This document shows, piece after piece, positions 34,853 through 44,111 of a DNA stretch of 64,000 nucleotides. The DNA is from Paracoccus methylarcula. GTDB lineage: Bacteria; Pseudomonadota; Alphaproteobacteria; Rhodobacterales; Rhodobacteraceae. How positions within the stretch are numbered: position 1 is the stretch's first letter; every line of letters begins with the position of its first letter. Below the pieces are notes generated by a model. That model saw nothing but the letters and a program-made list of their open reading frames with translations, had not been told where the DNA came from and did not search any database. The translations under genes were made by a program, and so were the position numbers. The stretch lies in assembly GCF_003007735.2 (NCBI RefSeq), contig NZ_PXNQ02000014.1, positions 38,212-102,211 of the forward strand. Reading direction: 5' to 3'.

Positions 34853-35398
34853 ATGAGCGAAACGATCAAACTGTCCTGCATCTGCGGTGCGGTCGAAATG
34901 GAGGCCGAGGGCGCCCCCATCATGAGCACCGAATGCCTGTGCACATCGTGCCGGACTGCGGCGGATCTGCTGGAGGCGCTGCCGGGCGCGCCACGGCTGC
35001 GGGAAGCGACGGGCGGCACGCGGACAGAGATGTACCGCAAGGACCGCGTCCGGTGCATCCGCGGGAGCGCCAATCTTCGGGAACATCGCCTGACCGGGAA
35101 GACCAAGACCCGCCGGGTGGTCGCGGCCTGCTGCAATACGCCGATATTTCTTGATTTCACCCAGGGTCACTGGGTCGATCTCTACGGCCCTCTCTGGCCC
35201 GAAGGCTCTCTTCCGCCCTTGCAGATGCGGACGATGACGGGCGATCTTGACGATGCATCGGCGCTGCCGAGCGACGTGCCCAATCTCAAGACGCATTCGG
35301 TGGGTTTTTTCCTCCGCCTGATCGGAGCCTGGGCTGCGATGGGGTTCCGCCGGCCCAAGATCGATTACGTGGAAGGGGTGCTCGACATCCGCGACTGA
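34853..35398 (+). CDS. GFA-like zinc protein (DUF6151 type)
   Basis: A 181-residue protein related to glutathione-dependent formaldehyde-activating enzymes. Cysteine pairs fit the zinc-binding Mss4-like fold: KLSCICGAVEMEAEG (Cys9, Cys11), STECLCTSCRTAADLLEAL (around Cys28-33), and VVAACCNTPIFLDF. The C-terminal half (about 110-181) includes a hydrophobic segment SVGFFLRLIGAWAAMGF. The function is unknown; most GFA-like proteins are not proven formaldehyde enzymes. The nearby C1 genes make a formaldehyde-related role possible but unproven. It has its own promoter and a palindromic operator. Confidence 0.75.
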   Translation: MSETIKLSCICGAVEMEAEGAPIMSTECLCTSCRTAADLLEALPGAPRLREATGGTRTEMYRKDRVRCIRGSANLREHRLTGKTKTRRVVAACCNTPIFLDFTQGHWVDLYGPLWPEGSLPPLQMRTMTGDLDDASALPSDVPNLKTHSVGFFLRLIGAWAAMGFRRPKIDYVEGVLDIRD

Positions 35399-35717
35399 CG
35401 GCCAAGTCTAAATCGGAAATATCGACCTGCCTGGAAAGACCGGACCTGCCGGGCCTGCGCAAGACGGCGCCATGCGGGTGGCAGGGCAATCCGTCCTTGC
35501 GAATGAAAAGCCGCCCACAACCATTCTGCGCCCAATTCCGGTGCAGTATCGCGGCAACTTGCCCAAATTGACGCCAATTCCCGACTGATCGACGCCCGAT
35601 CTGCCCGAATCCTGTCCAGCTACGCGGGATTCCGCTCTTGTCATGCCTGAGAAGGCGAGGCCTTCGCGGATAATCACAACAGGGACGCCGGTCAGGGCAC
35701 CGGTCGGAAAGGGTGAT
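35399..35717 (+). other. Leader region of the urt operon, no gene seen
   Basis: No frame here has gene-like features. It must hold the urt promoter. I searched by eye for a sigma-54 site (TGGCAC-N5-TTGC) because urt genes are often nitrogen-regulated, and found no convincing match. Confidence 0.4.
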
Positions 35718-37001
35718 ATGAAAACCATCACGAAACTGCTGATGCTGACCGGTGCGATCAGTTTGCCGCCCGGGGCGTGGGCGCAAGAGGGTGAGCCGAT
35801 CAAGATCGGCGTGCTGCATTCGCTGTCGGGCACCATGGCGATCTCGGAAACCACGCTGAAAGACACCGTCCTGATGATGGTCGAACAGCAGAACGCCAAG
35901 GGTGGCGTTCTTGGCCGTCCGCTGGAGGCCGTGGTCGTGGACCCGGCCTCGGACTGGCCTCTATTCGCAGAGAAGGCGCGCGAATTGCTGACCGTCTCGG
36001 AAGTTGACGCGATTTTCGGCTGCTGGACCTCGGTATCGCGCAAATCCGTGCTTCCGGTGATCGAGGAGCTGAACGGGCTGCTGTTCTACCCGGTGCAATA
36101 CGAGGGCGAGGAGAGCTCCAAGAACGTCATCTATACTGGCGCCGCACCGAACCAGCAGGCGATCCCGGCGGTGGAATACATGACCGAGGAACTGGGCGTC
36201 GAGAAATGGGCGCTGCTCGGCACCGATTACGTCTATCCGCGCACGACGAACAATATCCTGGAAAGCTATCTCAAGGATCAGGGCGTCGCGGCCGGGGACA
36301 TCTTCGTCAATTACACGCCCTTCGGTCATTCCGACTGGTCCAAGATCGTCTCGGATGTCGTGGCGCTTGGCGCGGATGGCAAGAAGGTCGGCGTGGTCTC
36401 GACCATCAATGGCGACGCCAATGTCGGCTTTTACAAGGAGCTGGCGGCGGCCGGTATTTCGGCGGATGACATCCCCGTCATGGCCTTCTCGGTCGGGGAA
36501 GAGGAACTGTCGGGGCTGGATACCGGCAATCTCGTCGGCCATCTGGCGGCATGGAACTATTTCCAGACTGCCGAGACCGACGAAAACGCCGCTTTCATCG
36601 AGGAATGGCATAAGTCCACCGGCGACGAGTCCCGCGTGACCAATGATCCGATGGAAGCGACCATGCTGGGCTTCAACCTGTGGGTTCAGGCCGTCGAGAA
36701 GGCGGGCAGCACCGAAACCGACGCCGTGCTTGACGCGATCGTCGGGCTGGAGGTGCCGAACCTGACCGGCTCGACCGCGACGGTCCTGCCCAATCACCAC
36801 CTGACCAAGCCGGTCCTGATCGGCGAGATCCGCGATGACGGGCAATTCGACATCGTCAGCGAGACCGATCCCGTGCCCGGTGATGCCTGGACCGATTTCC
36901 TGCCGGAATCGGCGGTGCTGGATGCCGATTGGCCGGGCAAGGAATGCGGCATGTTCAACACCAAGACCGGCTCCTGCGTGCAGGTCCAGTCGAATTACTG
37001 A
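35718..37001 (+). CDS. urtA: Urea ABC transporter substrate-binding protein UrtA
   Basis: Periplasmic urea receptor. The signal peptide MKTITKLLMLTGAISLPPGAWA is cleaved before QEGEPIK. The mature part starts IKIGVLHSLSGTMAISETTLKD and has GGVLGRPLEAVVVDPASDW, IFGCWTSVSRKSVLPV, LLFYPVQYEGEESSKNVIYTGAAPNQQ and GTDYVYPRTTN, blocks specific to UrtA rather than LivK. The length is 427. A stem-loop follows before urtB, a usual way to keep binding protein in excess. No urease genes are in this window. Confidence 0.94.
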   Translation: MKTITKLLMLTGAISLPPGAWAQEGEPIKIGVLHSLSGTMAISETTLKDTVLMMVEQQNAKGGVLGRPLEAVVVDPASDWPLFAEKARELLTVSEVDAIFGCWTSVSRKSVLPVIEELNGLLFYPVQYEGEESSKNVIYTGAAPNQQAIPAVEYMTEELGVEKWALLGTDYVYPRTTNNILESYLKDQGVAAGDIFVNYTPFGHSDWSKIVSDVVALGADGKKVGVVSTINGDANVGFYKELAAAGISADDIPVMAFSVGEEELSGLDTGNLVGHLAAWNYFQTAETDENAAFIEEWHKSTGDESRVTNDPMEATMLGFNLWVQAVEKAGSTETDAVLDAIVGLEVPNLTGSTATVLPNHHLTKPVLIGEIRDDGQFDIVSETDPVPGDAWTDFLPESAVLDADWPGKECGMFNTKTGSCVQVQSNY

Positions 37002-37010
37002 TCGTTGAAC

Positions 37011-37032
37011 GGGAGGGCGCGCGCGTCCTCCC
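37011..37032 (+). terminator. Stem-loop between urtA and urtB
   Basis: GGGAGG and CCTCCC, extended by G-U, C-G and G-C pairs, form a 9-bp stem with a 4-base loop, 10 bases past the urtA stop. There is no U run, so it more likely protects the urtA message or gives partial attenuation. Confidence 0.5.
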
Positions 37033-37056
37033 CCCTCAAACTCGGGAAAAGCAAAC

Positions 37057-38990
37057 GTGACATCTTCGCTCCGTGCCCTGTCGCTCATCGCGCTTGTGCT
37101 GATGCTTCTGGTTCCCGCTCTTCCGGCGCAGGCCAATCCTGAACTGGATGCGTTGATCGCCGAAAATCTGGATCAGATAGAGCGCCCCTCGCGGCGGACG
37201 GTGGGGCCGTTGATCGAGCAGATCGCCGCGACCGGGCCTTCAGGCGAGGCGATGCTGGCCGCATGGACCGACCGGCGGCTTGGGCTGACCGATGACGGGC
37301 GCGTTGTGATCGTCACCGGCGACGATATGGCCGATGCCGCGACCGGCGAGGCGGTGGCCGGGGCGGATCCGAAGATGCTGCGTCCCAATTCCGGCGTACG
37401 CGGGCTGATCGACTCGGCATTGGTCGCCGGCCAGATATCCGATCCCGACCGGAAAATTCGGGTGCAGGCACTGGACTCCATCGCCCGCTCGGGTTCCGAA
37501 GAGCATCTGGTGGCGCTGCGTGATGCTCCACCCGATCCGGATCCGGCGTTGCAGGCCCGAAAGGAACGGCTGCTGACCCTGCTGACCATCCAGTATGACA
37601 GCGACCCGCAGGCCCGGGTTGCGGCGCTGAAGGAAATGTCGGGCGATGTCGGCCTGGATTTCCGCGGGGTGCTCAACCCGCTGCTGGCGACCCGCCGGAT
37701 TGCCGCGACCGAAGCGCCGGGGGACGCCAATATTGCCCGCGAGATCAAACCCGGCAGTGACGAACTGTCCCGTGAGGCTGCCTATGATCTGCTGAAATCG
37801 CAGGAACTCGCTCAGCCCCGCCTGACCATGGCGGCGCAGCGCGACATCCTGATCGCCAATATCGCGGATGATCAGGTCGGCGGCATTCCGGTGGCGGATC
37901 TGGGCGACCCGCAAGCCCGCGACCGCGCCTACAAGGCATTGGAGGCGGCGGGCACCGTTACACCAGCGGCCACCGAGGCCGAGGCGCAAGAGGCCATCGA
38001 CGCGCATCGCTATTACGAGGTCTATGCCGAACCGAACCCGGATGTCACCGAGGCCGCCAAGGCGCGCAGACGCGGGCGCAGGTGCGACTGGCGGCGATGA
38101 AGGGGATCGACCTGGGGCTTGACGCGCTGTCATTCGCCTCGATCTATTTCCTTGCCGCCATCGGGCTTGCCGTGACATTCGGCGTCATGCGGGTCATCAA
38201 TATGGCGCATGGCGAATTCATCATGATGGGCGCCTATACCGGCTATGTCGTCCAGACCCTGATACCGGACCGCACATTGTCGCTGATCGTCGCCCTGCCT
38301 GCCGCTTTCGCCGTCACCTTCGCCGCCGGTGTGGCATTGGAGCGGCTGGTGATCCGGCATCTTGCCAAGCGCCCGCTGGAAACCCTGCTGGCGACCTTTG
38401 GCGTCTCCATCGCATTGCAACAGATCGCCAAGAACGTCTTCGGCACCCAGGCCCGCCCGCTGACCGCGCCGGAATGGCTGGAAGGGGCGATCACCTTCAA
38501 CGATGTGATCTCGATCTCGACGATCCGGGTGGCGATCTTCGTGCTGGCGCTGCTGTTCCTCGGGCTGTTCCTCTTCATCATGAAGCGCACGAGGCTGGGG
38601 CTGGAAGTTCGCGCCGTTACCCAGAACCCCGGCATGGCGGCAAGCATGGGCATCAACCCTGACCGTATCGCCATGCTGAGCTTTGGCCTCGGCTCCGGCA
38701 TCGCCGGTATCGCGGGCGTGGCCATCGGGCTCTTCGCCAAGGTCACGTCAGAGTTGGGGCAGGATTACATCGTGCAAAGCTTCATGACCGTGGTTGTCGG
38801 CGGTGTCGGCAATATCTGGGGCACGCTGGCGGGGGCGGGGCTGATCGGCGCGCTCTCCAAGATCATCGAGTCGCTGAACCCCTCGAACACGCTGGCGGCG
38901 CAGACCTTCATGATCCTGTTCATCATCATCTTCATCCAGTTCCGGCCGCGCGGGATCATCCCGCAAAAGGGCCGCGCGGCAGAGGCGTAA
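37057..38990 (+). CDS. urtB: Urea ABC transporter permease UrtB, split by an apparent frameshift
   Basis: Membrane permease for urea. UrtB proteins of this group have a signal peptide and a HEAT-like periplasmic N-terminal domain (here about residues 27-335) followed by a LivH-type permease. The first frame covers the N-terminal domain and ends at 38100 with the basic tail RRRGRRCDWRR. The other frame reads TRAQVRLAAMKGIDLGLDAL from 38070 and then the permease (AVTFGVMRVINMAHGEFIMM, VVGGVGNIWGTLAGA) to 38990. Adding one base near 38066-38070 joins them into 644 residues, the normal size. Either the sequence has a missing base or the protein is made in two pieces. The urtC ATG abuts the stop. 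Confidence 0.87.
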
Positions 38991-40169
38991 ATGACCCGCA
39001 AACCCTTCATCCTGCGCAACCCTTCGGTGCTGGTCATGCTGGCCGCGCTGGCGGTCTTTACCGTCGCCGTCACCCTTATGAGCCAGGCCTATGGCAGCGG
39101 CGCGGTCCCGACCTCGATGGTCAAGGTGCTGGGCAAGACGCTGTGCCTTGCCCTTGCCGCCGTGGCGATGGACCTTGTCTGGGGCTATATCGGCATCCTC
39201 AGCCTCGGGCAGATGGCCTTCTTCGCGCTTGGCGGCTACATGATCGGCCAATGGCTGATGTATGCAAGGACCGAGGCGATCGTCGCCACCTCGCTGGCGC
39301 AGGCACCGATCCCGCCCACGCCGCTGGAACTGCAAGAAGCCACCGCCAGCCAGATTTTCGGCGTGGTCGGCTCGTCGGACCTGCCAATGGTCTGGAGCTT
39401 TGCCCATTCGCTGCCGCTCCAATTGCTGCTGGTCGTCGCGGTGCCCGGCCTGCTGGCGCTGCTCTTCGGCTGGCTGGCATTCCGCTCGCGGGTCAACGGG
39501 GTCTACCTGTCGATCCTGACGCAGGCCATGACGCTGGCGCTCGCGCTGTGGCTGTTCCAGAACGATTCCGGCTTTCGCGGCAATAACGGGCTGTCGGGCT
39601 TGCAGAATATCCCCGGCCTCGACGGCGTGTCGCAGGCGCGGCTGTCGATCTGGTTCCTCTGGGCCTCTGCCGCCGCGCTCGGGCTTGGATATGTGCTGAT
39701 CGCGTGGCTGGTCGGCGGCAAGTTCGGCTCGGTGATTCGCGCCATCCGCGACGACGAAACCCGCGTGCGCTTCCTTGGCTACCCGGTTGAAGGCTTCAAG
39801 CTGGTGGTCTTCACCCTTGCCGCCATGATCACCGCTGTCGCGGGCGCGCTCTATTACCCGCAGGCGGGGATCATCAACCCGGCGGAACTGGCGCCCATCG
39901 CCTCGATCTATCTTGCTGTCTGGGTCGCCATCGGCGGACGTGGAAGGCTCTATGGCGCGGTGATCGGCGCGGTTGCCGTCTCGCTGCTGTCAAGCTGGTT
40001 CACCGGCGGACGCGCGCCCGATCTCGCCTTGCCGGGCTATGTCGTCAAATGGGTCGATTGGTGGCAGGTGGCGCTTGGCCTGTCATTCGTCCTTGTCACC
40101 CTGTTCGCGCCCCGGGGCATCGCCGGGTTCTTCGATCTGTTCACCCGCCGCAGGGAGAGCGGATCATGA
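38991..40169 (+). CDS. urtC: Urea ABC transporter permease UrtC
   Basis: Second permease subunit, LivM-like, 392 residues with about ten membrane helices. Typical blocks: VAMDLVWGYIGILSLGQMAFFALGGYMIG, NGVYLSILTQAMTLALALWLFQND, GFRGNNGLSGLQNIPG, and the EAA-like cytoplasmic loop AIRDDETRVRFLGYPVEGFKL. It starts immediately after the urtB stop and overlaps urtD by four bases (ATGA). Confidence 0.94.
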   Translation: MTRKPFILRNPSVLVMLAALAVFTVAVTLMSQAYGSGAVPTSMVKVLGKTLCLALAAVAMDLVWGYIGILSLGQMAFFALGGYMIGQWLMYARTEAIVATSLAQAPIPPTPLELQEATASQIFGVVGSSDLPMVWSFAHSLPLQLLLVVAVPGLLALLFGWLAFRSRVNGVYLSILTQAMTLALALWLFQNDSGFRGNNGLSGLQNIPGLDGVSQARLSIWFLWASAAALGLGYVLIAWLVGGKFGSVIRAIRDDETRVRFLGYPVEGFKLVVFTLAAMITAVAGALYYPQAGIINPAELAPIASIYLAVWVAIGGRGRLYGAVIGAVAVSLLSSWFTGGRAPDLALPGYVVKWVDWWQVALGLSFVLVTLFAPRGIAGFFDLFTRRRESGS

Positions 40170-40906
40170 GCGCATTACTGGAAGTCTCGGGCGTTTCGGT
40201 CAGTTTCGACGGGTTCAGGGCGATCAACAACCTGTCCTTCAATATCGGCGCGGCTGAATTGCGTGCGGTGATCGGCCCCAATGGCGCGGGCAAGACCACC
40301 TTCATGGATATCGTCACCGGCAAGACCCGCCCGGATGAGGGCGATGTGCGATGGGGGGAATATTCCCGCTCATTGCTGAAAATGAACGAGGCGCAGATCG
40401 CCCGCGCAGGCATCGGTCGCAAGTTCCAGCGGCCCACCGTTTTCGAGGATCAATCCGTTGCCGACAACATGACCATGGCGCTCAGGGCCAATCGCAATCC
40501 CTTCAGTGTTCTGGGCTGGCGTCCCTCGCCATCGTCGGATCAGCGTGTCGCGGAACTTGCCGCCGAGGTCGGGCTGGCCGGGCAGGTGAACCGCAAGGCG
40601 GGCGAGTTGAGCCATGGCCAGAAACAATGGCTGGAGATCGGCATGCTGCTGGCGCAGGAACCGCGGCTGTTGCTGGTCGATGAGCCGGCGGCGGGCATGA
40701 CCCTGGCCGAGCGCGAGCAGACCACCACGCTCTTGCGCCGCTTGGCCGAGACACGGGCGGTGGTGGTGGTCGAGCATGACATGGATTTCGTCCGCCGCCT
40801 GAATTGCAAGGTGACGGTGCTGCATCAGGGCTCGGTCCTGGCCGAGGGCAGCCTCGATCACGTCACCCGCAATCCGCAAGTCATCGAAGTCTATCTGGGA
40901 CGCTGA
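40166..40906 (+). CDS. urtD: Urea ABC transporter ATPase UrtD
   Basis: LivG-like ATPase of 246 residues. Walker A GPNGAGKTT (about 38-46), signature LSHGQKQWLEIGM, Walker B LLLVDEPAAGM and the switch histidine in VVVEHDMDF. ARAGIGRKFQRPTVFEDQSV is characteristic of UrtD. The signature is Ser-His-Gly-Gln rather than Ser-Gly-Gly-Gln, as usual for UrtD. Overlaps urtC; urtE begins 3 bp after the stop. Confidence 0.94.
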   Translation: MSALLEVSGVSVSFDGFRAINNLSFNIGAAELRAVIGPNGAGKTTFMDIVTGKTRPDEGDVRWGEYSRSLLKMNEAQIARAGIGRKFQRPTVFEDQSVADNMTMALRANRNPFSVLGWRPSPSSDQRVAELAAEVGLAGQVNRKAGELSHGQKQWLEIGMLLAQEPRLLLVDEPAAGMTLAEREQTTTLLRRLAETRAVVVVEHDMDFVRRLNCKVTVLHQGSVLAEGSLDHVTRNPQVIEVYLGR

Positions 40907-40908
40907 TC

Positions 40909-41622
40909 ATGCTGAATGCCACCAACCTGACCCTGCATTACGGCGGCTCGCAAATCCTGCACGGCATCGATATCGCCGCCCATCCCGGGCAGGTGACCTG
41001 CGTGATGGGCAATAACGGCGTGGGCAAGACCTCGCTCCTGAACCTGCTGGCCGGGCGGCATCCGCGCTCGGGCGGCGAGATCGAATTCGACGGACGCAAG
41101 CTGGATCGCCTGACCGCGCAGGCCATGGCCCGGATGGGCGTGGGATACGTGCCGCAGGGACGCGCGATCTTCCCGATGCTGACGGTGCGCGAGAACTTGG
41201 AGACCGGCTTTGCCTGCCTGCCCCGGTCCGAACGCCGGATTTCCGACGAGATATTCGACAGCTTCCCGGTTCTGGCGGAGATGGCGGATCGGCGTGGCGG
41301 TGATCTGTCGGGCGGGCAGCAGCAGCAACTGGCCATCGCCCGCGCGCTGATTACCCGCCCCCGCCTGCTGTTGCTGGACGAGCCGACCGAGGGCATCCAG
41401 CCCAATATCATCGCCCAGATCGGCCGCGTCATCGCCGCCTTGCGCGACCGGGGAGACATGGCGATCATCCTGGTCGAGCAGTTCTTCGATTTCGCGTGGG
41501 AACTGGGTGACGGGTTCCTGGTGCTGGAGCGTGGCCGGGCCATCATGCAGGGGCCGAAATCCGACCTGCGGCGCGAGGATTTGCATGCCCGTTTGGCCGG
41601 ACATGCCACCGCTGCGGAATGA
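40909..41622 (+). CDS. urtE: Urea ABC transporter ATPase UrtE
   Basis: LivF-like ATPase of 237 residues, last gene of the urt operon. Walker A GNNGVGKTS, YVPQGRAIFPMLTVRENLETG, signature LSGGQQQQLAIAR, Walker B LLLLDEPTEGIQPNI, and VEQFFDFAWELGD. The Pro-Gln-Gly-Arg Q-loop and Glu-Gly-Ile-Gln-Pro are UrtE features. About 346 bp without genes separate it from psd. Confidence 0.94.
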   Translation: MLNATNLTLHYGGSQILHGIDIAAHPGQVTCVMGNNGVGKTSLLNLLAGRHPRSGGEIEFDGRKLDRLTAQAMARMGVGYVPQGRAIFPMLTVRENLETGFACLPRSERRISDEIFDSFPVLAEMADRRGGDLSGGQQQQLAIARALITRPRLLLLDEPTEGIQPNIIAQIGRVIAALRDRGDMAIILVEQFFDFAWELGDGFLVLERGRAIMQGPKSDLRREDLHARLAGHATAAE

Positions 41623-41968
41623 GCCGGATTGGTTCGGCCCATGTCATCACGTTCCTGTTGATGCCGGTAGGTGATGGATGACCGGACTGATCGAGAGAAG
41701 CCGCTTCAACCATCTGCGAGGATATGGACCTCTGAAAACGACGCCCGGTCAATCCCGCGATGCGCTCTGACCGCCGTCAGCCGGACAGTCCCGAAACCGC
41801 TTCGCAGCGGCTACCGAGCCGCCGCGCCGCATTTGGTATATCTTTCCCGGCCGCCATGGGCTAATCCCTGCCGGGGCGATGGCCGCAGGGCCGGGAAGCT
41901 CGCGAATGACGGGCCGTCATTCCGTTCGTCCGTTGAAAACCACGCTCAAGGGGGGAGAGCAGGACCAC
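41623..41968 (+). other. 346-bp stretch between urtE and psd, no gene seen
   Basis: No supported frame. The A/T-rich TTTGGTATATCTTT near 41832-41845 could be part of a promoter for the phospholipid genes, and GGGGGGAGAGCAGGA before 41969 is the psd ribosome site. I see no clear terminator for urt. Confidence 0.4.
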
Positions 41969-42646
41969 ATGCGCATGCGCGATACATTCATCAAGCCGAT
42001 GCACCGGGAGGGCATCCGTTTCGTGGCGATCTTCGCTATCGTGACACTTGGCCTGTTCCTGCTGTCGGATCTACTGGGCTGGATCGGTGTCGGTTTGACC
42101 GTCTGGTGCTATTACTTCTTCCGCGATCCGGAGCGAGTCACCCCCGCACGCCCCGGGGTGATCGTCAGCCCGGCGGACGGGGTCGTCTCGCTCATCGAAA
42201 AGGCCGTGCCACCTGCCGAGCTTGGCATGCCGGATGTCGCGCTCACCCGGATCAGCGTCTTCATGAGCGTGTTCAACTGCCATGTGAACCGGGCTCCGAT
42301 CGCGGGCGAGGTCACGTCGGTCGCCTATCGTCCGGGCAAGTTCTTCAACGCCTCGCTGGACAAGGCCAGCGCCGACAACGAGCGCAACGGCCTGTGCATC
42401 CGCATGGAGGACGGGCGGGATCTGGCCGTCGTGCAGATCGCCGGCCTGGTGGCGCGGCGCATCCTCTGCTTCGTCAAGCCGGGGGACCGGCTGCGGACCG
42501 GGGAGCGTTTTGGCTTGATCCGTTTCGGTTCGCGGCTGGATGTCTATCTTCCGGAGGGGGTAACGCCACTGGTGAGCATCGGGCAGACCATGGTTGCCGG
42601 TGAAACCGTCCTGGCCGATTTGCCTTCCCCGCCCCGGGACATGTAA
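41969..42646 (+). CDS. psd: Phosphatidylserine decarboxylase (short type)
   Basis: Pyruvoyl enzyme making phosphatidylethanolamine at the inner membrane. The 225-residue form is the short (archaeal/alphaproteobacterial) class. A membrane anchor covers about 17-46 ([20 protein letters not shown]). The core has [44 protein letters not shown] and the self-cleavage motif [13 protein letters not shown], where Gly-Ser is cut to make the pyruvoyl group. First gene of psd-pssA-pmtA; pssA begins 8 bp after the stop. An ATG two codons later (41975) is equally possible. Confidence 0.93.
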   Translation: MRMRDTFIKPMHREGIRFVAIFAIVTLGLFLLSDLLGWIGVGLTVWCYYFFRDPERVTPARPGVIVSPADGVVSLIEKAVPPAELGMPDVALTRISVFMSVFNCHVNRAPIAGEVTSVAYRPGKFFNASLDKASADNERNGLCIRMEDGRDLAVVQIAGLVARRILCFVKPGDRLRTGERFGLIRFGSRLDVYLPEGVTPLVSIGQTMVAGETVLADLPSPPRDM

Positions 42647-42654
42647 AAGACCCC

Positions 42655-43401
42655 ATGGCGGAACCCTCGAACAAATCCGAAACCGAGTTTTCGCTGATCC
42701 AGTTGCTGCCGAATGTGCTGACCATCACGGCCATTTGCGCCGGCATGTCCGCCATTCGCTTCGGGGTGCAGGGGAACTACACGCTCGCCGTCCAGCTGAT
42801 CATCGCGGCGGGCATCCTCGATGCGATGGACGGGCGGATCGCCCGGCTTCTCGGCAGTTGCAGCAAGATCGGCGCGGAACTCGATTCCCTTGCCGATTTC
42901 CTGAATTTCGGGGTCGCCCCGGCGCTCACGCTCTATTTCTGGGCCTTGCAGGACATCCGTGGCCTGGGCTGGATATCCGTGCTGATCTTCGCGATCTGCT
43001 GCGTCATGCGGCTGGCACGGTTCAATGTCGGCAACAAATCCGGTGACGAGGATCATGACTGCGCCTATTTCGAGGGCGTGCCCGCCCCCGCCGGTGCCCT
43101 GCTTGTCATGTTGCCGATATATATGTCCTTTACCTTCGCCGACGCACCGATGCTGCCGGGACTCGTCATTTGCATCTACATGATCCTCATCGGCTTTCTG
43201 CTGATCAGCCGGATTCCGACCTGGTCGTTCAAGACCACCAGGATCTCACGCGGGAATGTGAGGTTCTTCCTCATCGGAGTGGCCATTATCGGGGCCGCGC
43301 TTCTGATCTTTGCCTGGATCACGCTGATCGCGCTCTGCCTTGGCTATATCGGGATGGTGATCTGGGCGGGTATCGACAAGAAACGTCCTTCGGGCCGATA
43401 A
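42655..43401 (+). CDS. pssA: CDP-diacylglycerol--serine O-phosphatidyltransferase
   Basis: Integral membrane CDP-alcohol phosphotransferase making phosphatidylserine, the substrate of Psd. The 248-residue protein has the signature D-x2-D-G-x2-A-R-x8-G-x3-D-x3-D in DAMDGRIARLLGSCSKIGAE followed by LDSLAD (about 59-84). Hydrophobic segments follow to residue 240. Same operon as psd and pmtA, with spacings of 8 and 9 bp. Confidence 0.95.
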   Translation: MAEPSNKSETEFSLIQLLPNVLTITAICAGMSAIRFGVQGNYTLAVQLIIAAGILDAMDGRIARLLGSCSKIGAELDSLADFLNFGVAPALTLYFWALQDIRGLGWISVLIFAICCVMRLARFNVGNKSGDEDHDCAYFEGVPAPAGALLVMLPIYMSFTFADAPMLPGLVICIYMILIGFLLISRIPTWSFKTTRISRGNVRFFLIGVAIIGAALLIFAWITLIALCLGYIGMVIWAGIDKKRPSGR

Positions 43402-43410
43402 GGAGCAGAC

Positions 43411-44034
43411 ATGGATATAGATGCCGTTCAAACCTCTTATTCCCGTTGGGCCCCGGTCTATGACAGCACCTTCGGAGCCGTCACCAATCTTGGCAGGCGC
43501 AGGACGGTGGAGCACATCAACAGCCGTCCCGGAAGCGTTCTCGAAGTCGGGGTCGGCACCGGCCTGTCGCTGGAGCATTACAGCCCCGGGATGCGGGTGA
43601 CCGGAATCGATTTCAGCGAGGATATGCTGCAAAAGGCCGTCGCCAAGGTGGAGCGGATGAAGCTGGATCACGTCGCCGGTCTTCGGCAGATGGATGCGCG
43701 CAGCCTCGATTTCCCGGACAATCACTTCGACACGGTCGCGGCGATGCATGTCCTGTCGGTCGTGCCCGAGCCGGAGCGGGTGATGTCCGAGATCGCGCGG
43801 GTCTGCAAACCGGGCGGCAAGGTGGTGATCACCAATCACTTCGCCCGGACAGAAGGCGTTATCGCAAGGCTGGAACGGGCTTTCGCCCCGCTCTCGAATA
43901 CGATCGGCTGGCATTCCGATTTCCAGATGGACAGGGTCCTGCAAGAGGAGGATCTGGTTCTTGAGGAGAAAAGATCGCTTCCACCGCTCGGGATGATGAC
44001 CTTGCTTGTCCTTGGCAAGGTCGCCGCCGGGTAA
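43411..44034 (+). CDS. pmtA: Phosphatidylethanolamine N-methyltransferase, PmtA type
   Basis: SAM-dependent methyltransferase converting phosphatidylethanolamine to phosphatidylcholine in three steps. The 207-residue Rossmann protein has YSRWAPVYDSTFGAVT near the start, SAM motif I LEVGVGTGLSLEHY, IDFSEDMLQKAV, the post-I VVPEPERVMSEIARVCKPGGKVVITNHF, and a typical Rhodobacter-type PmtA C-terminus SLPPLGMMTLLVLGK. Placement right after psd and pssA makes the substrate almost certain and implies that this bacterium makes phosphatidylcholine by methylation. Confidence 0.9.
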   Translation: MDIDAVQTSYSRWAPVYDSTFGAVTNLGRRRTVEHINSRPGSVLEVGVGTGLSLEHYSPGMRVTGIDFSEDMLQKAVAKVERMKLDHVAGLRQMDARSLDFPDNHFDTVAAMHVLSVVPEPERVMSEIARVCKPGGKVVITNHFARTEGVIARLERAFAPLSNTIGWHSDFQMDRVLQEEDLVLEEKRSLPPLGMMTLLVLGKVAAG

Positions 44035-44111
44035 ATCTTCGTGCCGCTTCTCGTCAGGCGAGCGCGTGTCCCGGGCTGGCCGCGGCTACAGATGGTTACC
44101 GAACGGGAAAT

